Made by a program: the position numbers and the translations under genes | The notes under the pieces: generated by a model | Told to the model about the DNA's origin: nothing | Seen by the model: the letters and a program-made list of their open reading frames with translations, nothing else | The model's database searches: none | Origin: Clostridiales bacterium UBA1701 | Lineage (GTDB): Bacteria > Bacillota > Clostridia > Oscillospirales > Oscillospiraceae | NCBI GenBank assembly: GCA_002320035.1 | Contig: DCJL01000022.1 | Coordinates: forward strand, 24,108 to 67,420 | DNA: 43,313 nucleotides | Reading direction: 5' to 3' | Shown here: piece by piece, positions 7,463 to 16,019 of the stretch | How positions within the stretch are numbered: position 1 is the first letter of the stretch | Layout of the letters: every line of letters begins with the position of its first letter

Positions 7463-8236
7463 TTGATTTCAAGGCACAACCGCAACCGTGTTCCGTTCTA
7501 TGCGACCATGAAGGACGAGGACGGCGAGGAAACGGGAGAGGACGTTGCCCGTGACGATAGCTGGAATTATGCGGACATTCTCTGGAACGGTATCCGTGCA
7601 AAAGAAGTGCAAGCAGCCTTTGCCAAGCTCAGCCGCAAGGAAAAGTTCTTCCTTGAAAAGAGAAATGCTATCTGCATGAACTGCGGACGGGTGATGCCGT
7701 AGGACGAGCGTTATTCTTTTGAAAGGCTTGCTACCGCTTACGAGTACAGCACCACCAGCGGCGCAGAGCGAGCCTACAAAAAGATCGTGGACAAGCTGAC
7801 TGGACTATTGGTGGATGCTGGTGTTCTCGGTGTGGTGGAATTGAAGCTGACCAACAAAAACAAAAAATCGCCGCCGCTGCACGAGTACAAAGCAGTACAT
7901 CGGTATGCAAACGACGGCGATGAATGGGGAGAAATCCGTTTTGATTTTTCTGCGGGAACAGCGCAGATCGTTAAACTTGCTGACGGCGATATGAGCAGAA
8001 CGAACGTGTTTGCGAAAATCGCAATCCGTCAAATTCTGAAACTTTCCATAAGCGAGCTCCCGAAGAAATTGACGATTCCCTTTGAATTGAAATGGAGAGA
8101 ATACGATACAGGAGCTGATCGCTGCGGCGGGTTTTTATATACCTCTTGCGCCCCGTTGGCACAGAAAATCTTTCGGCTTCGCTGCAAGATTTCCTATGCC
8201 AACTACACCCGAACAGCCGGATTTTGCTCATGCTAA
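7463..8236 (+). pseudogene. Broken conjugative-element ORF
   Basis: The translation contains RVPFYATMKDEDGEETGEDV, DDSWNYADILWNGIRAKEVQ, AAFAKLSRKEKFFLEKRNAI and a Cys pair CMNCG. I recognise this pattern from a conserved accessory protein of Firmicutes conjugative transposons; I know no defined function. A TAG at about 7700 interrupts it, and the same frame resumes (DERYSFERLATAYEYSTTSG…). Similarity seems to fade after about 8095 (…ELPKKLTIPFELKW), where a second frame (TIQELIAAAGFYIPLAPRWH) takes over. No normal start is visible. It is a decayed gene. Confidence 0.65.
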
Positions 8237-8518
8237 ATCCGGCTGTTCGTGTTCCTTTCAGCCCGCAAAACCGTCTGTTCTGCTGCCGCCGAAAAGTGTC
8301 TGTCCGGCGTGGGACAGCCCCTTTCCAGCGTCAGCGGTCGCAAAAGGTATAACACACTAGACTTTCCAAAGGAAAATCGTGTGCCAACAGGGATGCTTCT
8401 CGCCCCTATTGGAAACCCAGAGCCGAGGAGCTGCGCCCCTCTGGACACCCGTATATTTTCCTCGAAAATGGTACCCAAACTGTAAAAATGCAGTTTGACA
8501 CCTTTCCTCAGAAAATAC
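8237..8518. other. Non-coding debris between element remnants and dtxR-like gene
   Basis: I see no convincing gene here. Short open frames on both strands lack ribosome sites and family resemblance. The sequence is probably further eroded conjugative-element DNA, but that is inference. Confidence 0.5.
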
Positions 8519-8569
8519 AAAACCGCTGCATTTTTCATCCTGCACGTGGATGAAAATTACAGCGGTTTT
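8519..8569. terminator. Bidirectional hairpin terminator
   Basis: AAAACCGCTG pairs with CAGCGGTTTT, and an inner TCATCC / GGATGA pair extends the hairpin. T-rich runs occur on both sides. It stands 9 bp after the stop of the minus-strand regulator gene and is well placed to end it. Confidence 0.7.
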
Positions 8570-8578
8570 CATTTACCA

Positions 8579-8950
8579 TTATTTCTTGAAATCGAAATAA
8601 TGCTTCTTTACCACATTGAACGACTTATCGCTGATTACGTGTTCGATACGACAAGCATCTTCTGTTGCTGTTTTCTCGTCGATTCCAAGAGACATTAGCA
8701 TGTTAGAAAGGACGGTATGGCGTTCATATAGTTTTTCTGCAATCTCTTTCCCTGAAGGAGTAAGCGAAATATATCCATCACAATCAACGATAATATATTC
8801 GTCTTTCTTCAAAATGCCGACAGCACGGCTTACTGATGGTTTTGTATATCCAAGATAAGTGCCGACATCTATGGCACGAATCTTGGCGTTTTGTAGGAGC
8901 AAAATGTAGATGGTCTCCAAATACATTTGTCCCGATTCATGCAGTGCCAT
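8579..8950 (-). CDS. DtxR/MntR-family metal-dependent regulator
   Basis: A 123-residue DtxR-family regulator, the group that senses Fe(II) or Mn(II) and represses uptake genes. The winged HTH covers about residues 8-65 (SGQMYLETIYILLLQ, then YLGYTKPSVSRAVGILKKDE). The dimerisation/metal region follows (ERHTVLSNMLMSLGIDEKTA, ACRIEHVISDKSF), with the expected Glu/His ligands in ERH and RIEH. There is no SH3-like third domain, so it is the short MntR-like form. The start at 8950 has ACGAGGTATTTCT; a start 17 codons upstream lacks a site. It is divergent from feoA, and palindromes between them are its likely operators. Confidence 0.88.
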   Translation of the reverse strand: MALHESGQMYLETIYILLLQNAKIRAIDVGTYLGYTKPSVSRAVGILKKDEYIIVDCDGYISLTPSGKEIAEKLYERHTVLSNMLMSLGIDEKTATEDACRIEHVISDKSFNVVKKHYFDFKK

Positions 8951-9023
8951 AGAAATACCTCGTTTCTTATATAGTTTTTTATTATAACTCAGTTCCATCA
9001 TTTTTACAATATGTTCAGTAAAA

Positions 9024-9039
9024 GTTAGTCTACACTAAT
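9024..9039. promoter_or_regulatory. Operator-like palindrome upstream of the regulator gene
   Basis: GTTAG-N6-CTAAT, one mismatch from the GTTAG-N6-CTAAC pattern seen four more times nearby. It lies about 75 bp upstream of the dtxR-like start and suggests autoregulation. Confidence 0.55.
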
Positions 9040-9064
9040 CTATTTATGCAATGTTGTGAAAGAT

Positions 9065-9082
9065 GGTTAGCGGATCCTAACC
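9065..9082. promoter_or_regulatory. Operator palindrome in the regulator-feoA intergenic region
   Basis: An 18-bp perfect palindrome GGTTAGCGGATCCTAACC-type outline (GGTTAG-N6-CTAACC). It shares half-sites with the other four copies and resembles the GGTTAG core of DtxR/IdeR boxes. Confidence 0.7.
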
Positions 9083-9128
9083 GTGTTTGTTCAACCGTCC
9101 GAATTATATGAAATTTTGGAAACACGTC

Positions 9129-9156
9129 TTGACAAATCCAAAAAAATCCGTATAAT
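9129..9156 (+). promoter_or_regulatory. feoA promoter
   Basis: TTGACA and TATAAT, both perfect consensus, are separated by 16 bp. The predicted transcription start falls at the left edge of the operator at 9164, so a bound repressor would block initiation or clearance. Confidence 0.85.
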
Positions 9157-9163
9157 TATATGT

Positions 9164-9181
9164 GGTTAGCGATTGCTAACC
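9164..9181. promoter_or_regulatory. Operator palindrome over the feoA transcription start
   Basis: GGTTAGCGATTGCTAACC-type palindrome (GGTTAGC-N4-GCTAACC), 7 bp downstream of the -10 box. The position is typical for repression by a DtxR-family protein with iron or manganese as co-repressor. Confidence 0.8.
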
Positions 9182-9223
9182 GTTATCCCGATTTCATAAA
9201 AACTCAATCGGGGAAAGGAACTT

Positions 9224-9439
9224 ATGATGAATTTACGAGAAGCAAACGAAGGACAGGAATACATTATAAGCCAAATCGAAACCGATGACGAAGAGCTTAA
9301 TGCGTTCCTCTTTTCCCTTGGTTGTTACAGCGGTGAAAGAATTACCGTAGTCCGTCAAATGAAAAGTGGATGTGTTGTAGCGATCAAAGACGGAAGATAT
9401 AACATTGATAATCAGCTTGCTGAAGCAATCATTATATAA
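9224..9439 (+). CDS. feoA: Ferrous iron transport protein A
   Basis: A 71-residue FeoA, a small SH3-like cytosolic protein needed for FeoB function. The family pattern is visible: an N-terminal start of the type MNLREANEGQEY, then LFSLGCYSGERITVVRQMKSG and a C-terminal GRYNIDNQLAEAIII. The start has GGAAAGGAAC. It is the first gene after the operator-promoter pair and lies about 130 bp upstream of feoB, with a further operator-like palindrome between them. Normal length. Confidence 0.92.
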   Translation: MMNLREANEGQEYIISQIETDDEELNAFLFSLGCYSGERITVVRQMKSGCVVAIKDGRYNIDNQLAEAIII

Positions 9440-9504
9440 TTTTGTATGCCATGAAATTGTAAGCCAAATGAGCTTTTAGCAAGCTGACTATTTTTTTATC
9501 CGTC

Positions 9505-9522
9505 GGTTAGCGAACGCTAACC
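9505..9522. promoter_or_regulatory. Operator palindrome between feoA and feoB
   Basis: GGTTAGCGAACGCTAACC-type palindrome (GGTTAGCG-N2-CGCTAACC), 52 bp before the feoB start. I see no clear promoter next to it. It may mark a separate feoB promoter or act as a roadblock. Confidence 0.7.
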
Positions 9523-9573
9523 ACCTAAAACAGTAATATAAATCCAAAAGGATTAAAATAGGAGGACACCCCA

Positions 9574-11601
9574 ATGAGAATTGCTTTGACAGGCAACCCC
9601 AACTCAGGTAAGACCACAATGTTCAATGCTCTGACCGGTCGTAATGAAAAGGTCGGCAACTGGGCAGGTGTTACCGTAGACAAAAAAGAAAACGCTGTTA
9701 AGAAAGCGTATGCAGGCAGCGATCAGTTGATTGCCGTTGACCTTCCCGGCGCATATTCTATGTCGCCGTTTACAAGCGAGGAAAGCATCACCAGCTCTTA
9801 CGTGAAGAATGAAAATCCCGATGTTATCATCAACATTGTGGATGCGGAGAATCTGAGCCGCAGCCTTTTCTTCACTACACAGCTTTTAGAGCTTGGCATC
9901 CCCGTTGTTGTTGCTCTGAATAAGAGTGACCTTAACAAGAAAAAGGGCAACAAGATTGATGCGGATGCACTTTCCGCAAAGCTCGGCTGTCCGGTTGTCA
10001 AAACCGTTTCCACAGCCGCAGATGGACTAAAGACTCTGATTGAAACCGCCGTAGCTCACGCAGGAAAGGCACAGACTGCACCTTACATACAGGGAGACAT
10101 TGATCTCACCAATAAAGCAGTTGTTGAAGCTGCCGACCGAAAGCGTTTTGAATTTGTAAACCAAATCGTGAGCGATGTTGAGTCCCGCAAGGTTCTTACC
10201 AAGGACAGAAATATAGGCGATAAGATCGACGGCGTTCTGACAAACAAGTGGCTCGGTATTCCGATTTTTGCCGCTGTTATGTTCCTCGTGTTCTATATTT
10301 CTCAAAGCACACTCGGCGCATGGATTGCCGAAGGCTATGAGTTTGAAAACGGCACTGCAATCCCCGGTCTTGTAACCCTCCTTGAAATGTTTCAAGGCTG
10401 GGTAGGCGGACTTCTTGAAAACGCCAATCCTCTGCTTTCCGCTATTCTTGTTGATGGTGTAATCGGCGGTGTGGTTGCTGTTGTTGGCTTCCTTCCCCTC
10501 GTTATGGTGATGTACTTCCTCATTGCTCTGCTTGAGGACTGTGGCTATATGTCCCGTGTAGCCGTTGTGCTTGACCCTATTTTCAAGAAGGTTGGTCTTT
10601 CCGGCAAATCCGTTATTCCGTTTGTTATCACCATCGGCTGTGCCGTTCCCGGCATTATGGCAAGCCGTACTATCCGCAACGAGCGTGAACGCAGAGCGAC
10701 AGCGATGCTTGCTCCGTTTATGCCTTGCGGTGCGAAGATCCCCGTTATCTCACTGTTCGCAGGTGCGTTCTTTGAGAATGCTTGGTGGGTTAGCGCATTG
10801 ATGTACTTTGCAGGCATTGCCCTTATCTTCCTCGGTGCATTGCTGATCAATGCTATTACCGGCTACAAAGCAAGAAAATCCTTCTTTATCATAGAACTAC
10901 CCGAATATAAGGCTCCGTCCCTTTGGGGTGCGTTCAAGTCCATGTGTAGCCGTGGCTGGGCATATATTGTAAAAGCAGCAACCATTATCCTGCTCTGCAA
11001 TATGGCAGTACAGCTTATGCAGACATTCACTTGGAGCTTCCAGGTGGCTGAAACTGCAGATGCATCCATCCTTGCTTCTATTGCTTCTCCCTTTGCATAT
11101 GCTCTTGTTCCGATTGTTGGTGTTCTGTCTTGGCAGCTTGCTGCAGCAGCTGTTACCGGCTTTATCGCTAAGGAGAACGTTGTTGGTACTCTTGCTGTTT
11201 GCTTCGTAGGTCTTGAGAACCTGATTGATACGGAAGAACTTGCTCTTATGGAAGGCGCAGGTGCGGAAGTTGCAGGCATTATGGCTATCACCAAGGTTGC
11301 TGCTCTTGCTTACTTGATGTTCAACCTCTATACTCCTCCTTGCTTCGCTGCTATCGGTGCTATGAATGCCGAAATGAAGAGTGGTAAGTGGGTTTGGGGT
11401 GGTATCGGTCTCCAGCTCGCTACTGGTTACACTGTAGCTTACCTCGTTTACACCATCGGTACTATCGTTACCGGCGGTACTCTTAACATCGGCGCCGCTA
11501 TCGGCGGTCTTATCGCTGTTGCTGCTATGGTTGCAGTTGTTGTCGGTCTCATTATGAATACCAACAAGAAACTGAAAACAGAGTACGCACTGAGCAAATA
11601 A
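9574..11601 (+). CDS. feoB: Ferrous iron transporter B
   Basis: A 675-residue FeoB, the membrane Fe(II) importer with an N-terminal G domain. G motifs: GNPNSGKTT (7-15), the switch region GNWAGVTV (28-35), DLPG (56-59) and NKSD (116-119). The helical insertion domain follows, then about eight or more membrane helices with two Gate regions. These include FVITIGCAVPGIMASRTIRN and the later FIAKENVVGTL and YTPPCFAAIGA; Cys in the Gate regions is typical of Fe(II) FeoB. It is read with feoA and the Cys-rich peptide, under GTTAG-type palindromes. AGGAGG precedes the start. The gene appears intact. Confidence 0.97.
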   Translation: MRIALTGNPNSGKTTMFNALTGRNEKVGNWAGVTVDKKENAVKKAYAGSDQLIAVDLPGAYSMSPFTSEESITSSYVKNENPDVIINIVDAENLSRSLFFTTQLLELGIPVVVALNKSDLNKKKGNKIDADALSAKLGCPVVKTVSTAADGLKTLIETAVAHAGKAQTAPYIQGDIDLTNKAVVEAADRKRFEFVNQIVSDVESRKVLTKDRNIGDKIDGVLTNKWLGIPIFAAVMFLVFYISQSTLGAWIAEGYEFENGTAIPGLVTLLEMFQGWVGGLLENANPLLSAILVDGVIGGVVAVVGFLPLVMVMYFLIALLEDCGYMSRVAVVLDPIFKKVGLSGKSVIPFVITIGCAVPGIMASRTIRNERERRATAMLAPFMPCGAKIPVISLFAGAFFENAWWVSALMYFAGIALIFLGALLINAITGYKARKSFFIIELPEYKAPSLWGAFKSMCSRGWAYIVKAATIILLCNMAVQLMQTFTWSFQVAETADASILASIASPFAYALVPIVGVLSWQLAAAAVTGFIAKENVVGTLAVCFVGLENLIDTEELALMEGAGAEVAGIMAITKVAALAYLMFNLYTPPCFAAIGAMNAEMKSGKWVWGGIGLQLATGYTVAYLVYTIGTIVTGGTLNIGAAIGGLIAVAAMVAVVVGLIMNTNKKLKTEYALSK

Positions 11602-11612
11602 GGAAACCGTCT

Positions 11613-11795
11613 ATGGAAGATGTGATAATCGCAGTTGTTTTATTAGCCATCGTCATTGGTATCGTATGGTACATATGGCGGGAAAAGAAACGTGGTTCGA
11701 AATGCATTGGCTGTCCCTACGCTAAACAATGTGGTGGCAAATGCAGCGGTGGCTGCGATCATGCGAAATCGGATAACCAATACAAACATCAATAA
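11613..11795 (+). CDS. FeoB-associated Cys-rich membrane protein
   Basis: A 60-residue peptide with one N-terminal membrane helix (residues about 4-20), a basic patch WREKKRGSK and a cysteine-rich tail CIGCPYAKQCGGKCSGGC. This matches the small FeoB-associated Cys-rich membrane proteins often encoded right after feoB in clostridia. They are thought to serve as FeoC-like partners or metal handlers. It begins 11 bp after the feoB stop and is followed by a terminator. Confidence 0.9.
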   Translation: MEDVIIAVVLLAIVIGIVWYIWREKKRGSKCIGCPYAKQCGGKCSGGCDHAKSDNQYKHQ

Positions 11796-11800
11796 TCGTT

Positions 11801-11838
11801 AAGGGGTGTGTACCTTACGGGCATGCCCCTTTTCTTAA
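11801..11838 (+). terminator. Terminator of the feoAB operon
   Basis: AAGGGGTGTG pairs with CATGCCCCTT over 10 bp (two G-T pairs) around an 11-nt loop and is followed by TTTTCTT. It lies 6 bp past the stop of the Cys-rich peptide gene. Confidence 0.75.
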
Positions 11839-11846
11839 CACCGGAG

Positions 11847-11862
11847 GTTAGCATTGACTAAC
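11847..11862. promoter_or_regulatory. Operator-like palindrome over the start of the second regulator gene
   Basis: GTTAG-N6-CTAAC overlaps the ribosome site (GGAGG) and the TTG start codon of the gene at 11854. Binding here would sit in the leader or start region of the gene. It links the ABC exporter operon to the same regulator. Confidence 0.65.
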
Positions 11863-12228
11863 TTTATGAAATTCACGCTATCACAGATAAAGTATCTGAT
11901 TTGCCTTTACCGCTTATCCGCAAACGGATGTGGAGTCAAAAATATAGAACTTGCCAATGCTTTGGGACTCAGCAAGCCGAGTGTACATTATATGCTGAAA
12001 TCCCTTACTGATTTGGGGATGGTGGAACAGGAAGCTTTTGGTCTTGCTCACCTTACAGACGATGGATGCGTAATGGCACAGAAATATGCGTTTTGCTATG
12101 TTGTGATTGAGCGTAAAATAACTGAACTATGCGGAAACGGTGCGGCAAGTGAAAATGCCATTTGCGGTATGCTCGCAGATATGCCGCCCGAAACAATCAA
12201 CAATCTGTATGACAGCAGAAGCATATAA
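11854..12228 (+). CDS. Winged-HTH regulator (DtxR/MarR-like)
   Basis: A 124-residue protein with a winged helix in its first 70 residues. The helix LSQIKYLICLYRLSANG is followed by IELANALGLSKPSVHYMLKS and LTDLGMVEQEAFGLAHLTDD. The HTH is most like the DtxR family, but the C-terminal half lacks the usual metal-ligand spacing, so it may be a divergent partner. The TTG start at 11854 has CCGGAGG at good spacing. It opens an operon with the ABC exporter (24 bp downstream). A regulator of the exporter is the simplest reading. Confidence 0.75.
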   Translation: MTNFMKFTLSQIKYLICLYRLSANGCGVKNIELANALGLSKPSVHYMLKSLTDLGMVEQEAFGLAHLTDDGCVMAQKYAFCYVVIERKITELCGNGAASENAICGMLADMPPETINNLYDSRSI

Positions 12229-12251
12229 CTGTCAAGAAAAGGGTAAACAAT

Positions 12252-13991
12252 ATGATAGACAAAAATTTGCTCCGTTTGCTCGGAAACAACAAAAAATACA
12301 TATTCTACTGCGTGGGGTTGATGGTACTCGGTCTGTTTGCCAATGTGAGTATCACCGCATCGATTTGTTGGGCAATCAATCTTGCTATCCAGTATAACGA
12401 ATACAGCGGCGGTGCAATTATTTTCTTAACGCCAGCCGTATGTGCGGTATTGGGTATTGCTGTCAGATATATCACATCCCGCCTTGTCGGTAATCTGAAA
12501 GACACCCTCGGCAGAAAAGCCAAGAAAGATTTGCGTGAGCGTGTATATAACAAGATCGTAAAACTGGGTGTTCGTTCTACGGACGGCATGAGCATGGCGG
12601 GTCTGACACAGGTATCTATGGAGGGCGTAGAGCAGCTTGACCTCTACTATTCCTCCTACATCCCGCAATTCTTCTACGCAATGCTCTCTCCCTTTATTCT
12701 GTTCGGCATCACAGTCGGCATTGAATGGCGTGTCGCACTCGTCCTCCTTTGCTGTGTGCCTTTGATTCCACTATCCATCGTTGCCGTTTCCAAATGGGCA
12801 AAGAGGATATTTGCAAAATATTGGGGTAAGTACACCTCTATGGGTGACTCCTTTCTGGACAGCGTACAGGGATTGAAAGAACTTAAAATCTTCAGAGCCG
12901 ATGAAGCGCAGCATGTGAAGATGAACGAAACCAGCGAGGATTTCCGTAAAATCACAATGAAAGTCCTTGTGATGCAGCTTGCCAGCACTACCATTATGGA
13001 TTTGGTTGCTTACGGCGGTGCGGGTCTCGGTATCGCTATGGCACTTCTTTCCGTGAGATATTGGGGTCTTTCTCCCATTTCTGCTCTGTTCCTTATTCTT
13101 GTTGCGGTTGATTTCTTCCTTCCGCTTCGTGCCTTTGGCTCTGCTTTCCATATCGCTATGAACGGAGCATCTGCGGGAAAAAAGATCCTTTCGCTTCTTG
13201 AACAGCCAGACCCTGTTTGCGGCAGTGAAGCTGTTGCCAACACGGAGATAAAGGTAGATGGCGTGACATTCTCCTATGACGGAAAGCGTGATGTGCTGAA
13301 AAATGTGACGATGAGTTTCCCGGAACGTGGTATGACATCTATTGTTGGTGAGTCCGGCTGCGGAAAATCTACCGTTGTCAATATGCTGTTCGGTGCGTTC
13401 AGACCGAAATCCGGTGCTGTAACCGTGGGCGGCAAGGAGATTGAACGCCTTTCCCGTGAATCCTATTATTCACACCTCGCCGTTGTCAGTTATAACACCT
13501 ATATTTTCAACGAAACTGTAAGAGCAAACTTTATGCTTGCCAATAAGAACGTGACCGATGATGCGATATATGATGCGCTGGAAAAGGTCAATTTGCTCAG
13601 CTTCATTCGTGAAAACGGCGGTCTCGACAAGGTTATCACGGAAGATGCCACCAATATATCCGGCGGTCAGAAACAGCGTCTTGCTCTCGCTGTGAATCTC
13701 GTTGCAGATAAGGCAATCTACGTGTTTGACGAAGCAACGAGTAACATTGACATTGAAAGCGAAGCCATCATCATGGCAAACATTAAGAAACTGTCAAAAA
13801 ACAAGAGTGTTATCGTAATTTCCCACCGACTTGCCAATGTAGTGCCGTCCGATCTGATTTACTACATGGAATCGGGAGAGCTTATCGAAAGCGGAACACA
13901 CGATGAACTGATGGCGAAAAACGGTGGTTATGCGAAGCTCTATACTACACAGAAAAACCTTGAAGAAGGATATGCGGAGGTGCTGAAATGA
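12252..13991 (+). CDS. ABC exporter half-transporter (CydD/CydC-like), first subunit
   Basis: A 579-residue fused membrane domain and ATPase of the ABC exporter (type IV) group. Six membrane segments lie in residues about 15-300. The ATPase has Walker A GESGCGKST (about 366), signature ISGGQKQR (about 468), Walker B AIYVFDEATS (about 488) and the H-loop VISHR (about 522). All key residues are present. It overlaps the next exporter gene by 4 bp (ATGA), so the two should form a heterodimer. The neighbourhood (feo genes and shared palindromes) suggests metal- or haem-linked export, but the substrate is not readable. Confidence 0.9.
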   Translation: MIDKNLLRLLGNNKKYIFYCVGLMVLGLFANVSITASICWAINLAIQYNEYSGGAIIFLTPAVCAVLGIAVRYITSRLVGNLKDTLGRKAKKDLRERVYNKIVKLGVRSTDGMSMAGLTQVSMEGVEQLDLYYSSYIPQFFYAMLSPFILFGITVGIEWRVALVLLCCVPLIPLSIVAVSKWAKRIFAKYWGKYTSMGDSFLDSVQGLKELKIFRADEAQHVKMNETSEDFRKITMKVLVMQLASTTIMDLVAYGGAGLGIAMALLSVRYWGLSPISALFLILVAVDFFLPLRAFGSAFHIAMNGASAGKKILSLLEQPDPVCGSEAVANTEIKVDGVTFSYDGKRDVLKNVTMSFPERGMTSIVGESGCGKSTVVNMLFGAFRPKSGAVTVGGKEIERLSRESYYSHLAVVSYNTYIFNETVRANFMLANKNVTDDAIYDALEKVNLLSFIRENGGLDKVITEDATNISGGQKQRLALAVNLVADKAIYVFDEATSNIDIESEAIIMANIKKLSKNKSVIVISHRLANVVPSDLIYYMESGELIESGTHDELMAKNGGYAKLYTTQKNLEEGYAEVLK

Positions 13992-15676
13992 AACAGAATA
14001 CAAAACTTCGCAGAAGCGGTGCCGTTATCATGGCAAAGCTCATTCTTCTCTTGGGGAGTCTCTCGTACATAATGATACTTGCCGTTATCAATGGCTCGGT
14101 AGGTTTCCTCTGTGCTATGGGTGTAACTCTGTTTGGAGCAATCGGCATTGCAAAAGCACTTGGCGAAACCGTTGCGTTGTCTTATGGATTGATTATCGGC
14201 TTGGCGATTGGCTGTGGCGTTCTCCGTGGTGCGCTCCGCTATTTTGAGCAGTACAGCAATCACTATATAGCGTTCCGTCTCCTTGCGGTGCTTCGTGATA
14301 AAATCTTCGGTGCACTTCGTGTTCTGTGTCCTGCGAAATTGGAGAGCAAGCAAAAAGGCTCTATTATTGCCATGATTACCTCGGATATTGAAACGCTGGA
14401 GGTATTCTATGCCCACACAATCTCACCCATTTGTATTGCCGTTTTTGTATCTGCCTGTGTGTTCCTTTTCGTAGGCTTTGTTTCAAGCTGGTATATTGCG
14501 ATTGTGGCTCTGCTTGGATTTGTTACCATCGGCATTATTGTACCGATCATTTTCTCCGGCAAGCTCAAGGAGTCCGGTGTAAACTATCGTACTGAATTTG
14601 CAAGCTTTAATGCTTATTTCCTCGACAGCATTAAGGGCATTAAAGACATCGTTCTCAACAATGCAGGCAAAGAGCGTGAGAAAGAGGTCAATGAGCGTTC
14701 CGATGTGCTTCTTACAGAAACCAAGAAAATGAAGCACAACATTACAAAAGCCGCCGCTGTTACCGAACTGTGCGTTTCGCTTTTTATTATTGCGACACTT
14801 GCCATCGGTATCTTCCTTGTGGCAAATGATATGCTTTCTGTGGGAAGAATGATTATCGGTGTAGTTGCTGTGTTTGGCTCGTTCGGTCCCGTGATTGCTA
14901 TTTCTGCTCTGCCTGGAAACCTTACGCAGACATTCGCATCGGGTGACAGAGTTCTCAATCTCTTGTCCGAAGAACCTGCGGTTACACCTATAAAGAATGG
15001 CAAAAAAATTGAATATAACGATCTTAAAGTAAATGGCCTTTCCTTTTCCTACGATGGAAAAACAGAAGTGTTGAACGATATTTGTATGTACGCCCAAAAG
15101 GGCGAGATCATCGGTATTGTGGGCGAATCCGGATGCGGCAAGTCCACGTTCCTAAAGCTGCTCCTTCGATTCTGGCAAAAAAGCCAAGGAGAAATCACTT
15201 ATAATGGCGTGGACATTGACAGCATCGACAGCGAAAATCTGCTTGACAATGTAACGATAGTTAGTCAAACAACCTATCTCTTTGATGAAACCATAGAAGA
15301 TAATCTCCGCATAGCCAATCCTGCGGCAACACAGGAGGAAATTGAAGCAGCCTGCCAGATGGCATCCGTACATGATTTTATTCTCACGCTCTCCGACGGG
15401 TATAAGACGAAAGTCGGTGCGCTCGGTGATAATCTTTCAGCAGGCGAAAAACAGCGTATCGGTCTTGCAAGAGCTTTTCTGCGTGGAAGTGAACTAATTC
15501 TTCTGGACGAGCCTACAAGCAATGTGGACAGCATCAATGAAGGCATCATCCTAAAGGCACTCAAGGAACAGAAACACCAAAAGAGCATCATTCTTGTTTC
15601 GCACCGTGAATCTACGATGGCGATTGCAGATCGCATCTATCGTGTAGAGAGAGGACAGATGTATGAGCAGAAATAA
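13988..15676 (+). CDS. ABC exporter half-transporter, second subunit
   Basis: A 562-residue membrane-ATPase fusion paired with the preceding gene. Membrane segments lie in about residues 12-290. The ATPase shows Walker A GESGCGKST (about 379), signature LSAGEKQR (about 483), Walker B LILLDEPTS (about 503) and the H-loop VSHR (about 537). The signature differs from the partner (LSAGE against ISGGQ), as often in heterodimers. GGAGG precedes the start inside the upstream gene, and the end overlaps the YgbA-like gene by 14 bp. The arrangement resembles CydDC-type pairs. Substrate unknown. Confidence 0.9.
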   Translation: MKQNTKLRRSGAVIMAKLILLLGSLSYIMILAVINGSVGFLCAMGVTLFGAIGIAKALGETVALSYGLIIGLAIGCGVLRGALRYFEQYSNHYIAFRLLAVLRDKIFGALRVLCPAKLESKQKGSIIAMITSDIETLEVFYAHTISPICIAVFVSACVFLFVGFVSSWYIAIVALLGFVTIGIIVPIIFSGKLKESGVNYRTEFASFNAYFLDSIKGIKDIVLNNAGKEREKEVNERSDVLLTETKKMKHNITKAAAVTELCVSLFIIATLAIGIFLVANDMLSVGRMIIGVVAVFGSFGPVIAISALPGNLTQTFASGDRVLNLLSEEPAVTPIKNGKKIEYNDLKVNGLSFSYDGKTEVLNDICMYAQKGEIIGIVGESGCGKSTFLKLLLRFWQKSQGEITYNGVDIDSIDSENLLDNVTIVSQTTYLFDETIEDNLRIANPAATQEEIEAACQMASVHDFILTLSDGYKTKVGALGDNLSAGEKQRIGLARAFLRGSELILLDEPTSNVDSINEGIILKALKEQKHQKSIILVSHRESTMAIADRIYRVERGQMYEQK

Positions 15677-16019
15677 GGTCGAAATGAAGTGTGAACGAGA
15701 AAAGCGCACAGTTGCAATGATGATCCGCCTTTACTGCCAAAAAAATCACAGGACAAAGTTCGGATTATGCCCCGAATGTCAGACGCTCCATGATTACGCT
15801 ATGCTTCGCTCTGACAAGTGTCCGTTTATGGAAACAAAGACATTCTGTTCAAATTGCAAGGTGCATTGCTACAAGGCAGATATGCGGGAGAAAATTCGTG
15901 CTGTTATGCGGTTTTCGGGTCCCCGGATAATATTCAGCCATCCGATCATGGCTATCCGGCACGTTATTGAAAGCAAGCGTGAAAAGAAACGAATGGAGAA
16001 AGAAAACAATGAAAATTAA
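15663..16019 (+). CDS. YgbA-like (nitrous oxide-stimulated promoter family) protein
   Basis: A 118-residue cysteine-rich protein matching the family named for a nitrous oxide-stimulated promoter (YgbA type). Conserved features are EKRTVAMMIRLYCQKNH, then LCPECQTLHDYAMLR, CPF and TFCSNCKVHCY. The six or so Cys residues could bind metal. YgbA proteins have been linked to recovery from nitrosative stress. Translation is coupled to the ABC exporter (14-bp overlap) and to the next gene (11-bp overlap). A role in iron or nitric-oxide stress would fit the locus, as inference. Confidence 0.85.
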   Translation: MSRNKVEMKCEREKRTVAMMIRLYCQKNHRTKFGLCPECQTLHDYAMLRSDKCPFMETKTFCSNCKVHCYKADMREKIRAVMRFSGPRIIFSHPIMAIRHVIESKREKKRMEKENNEN

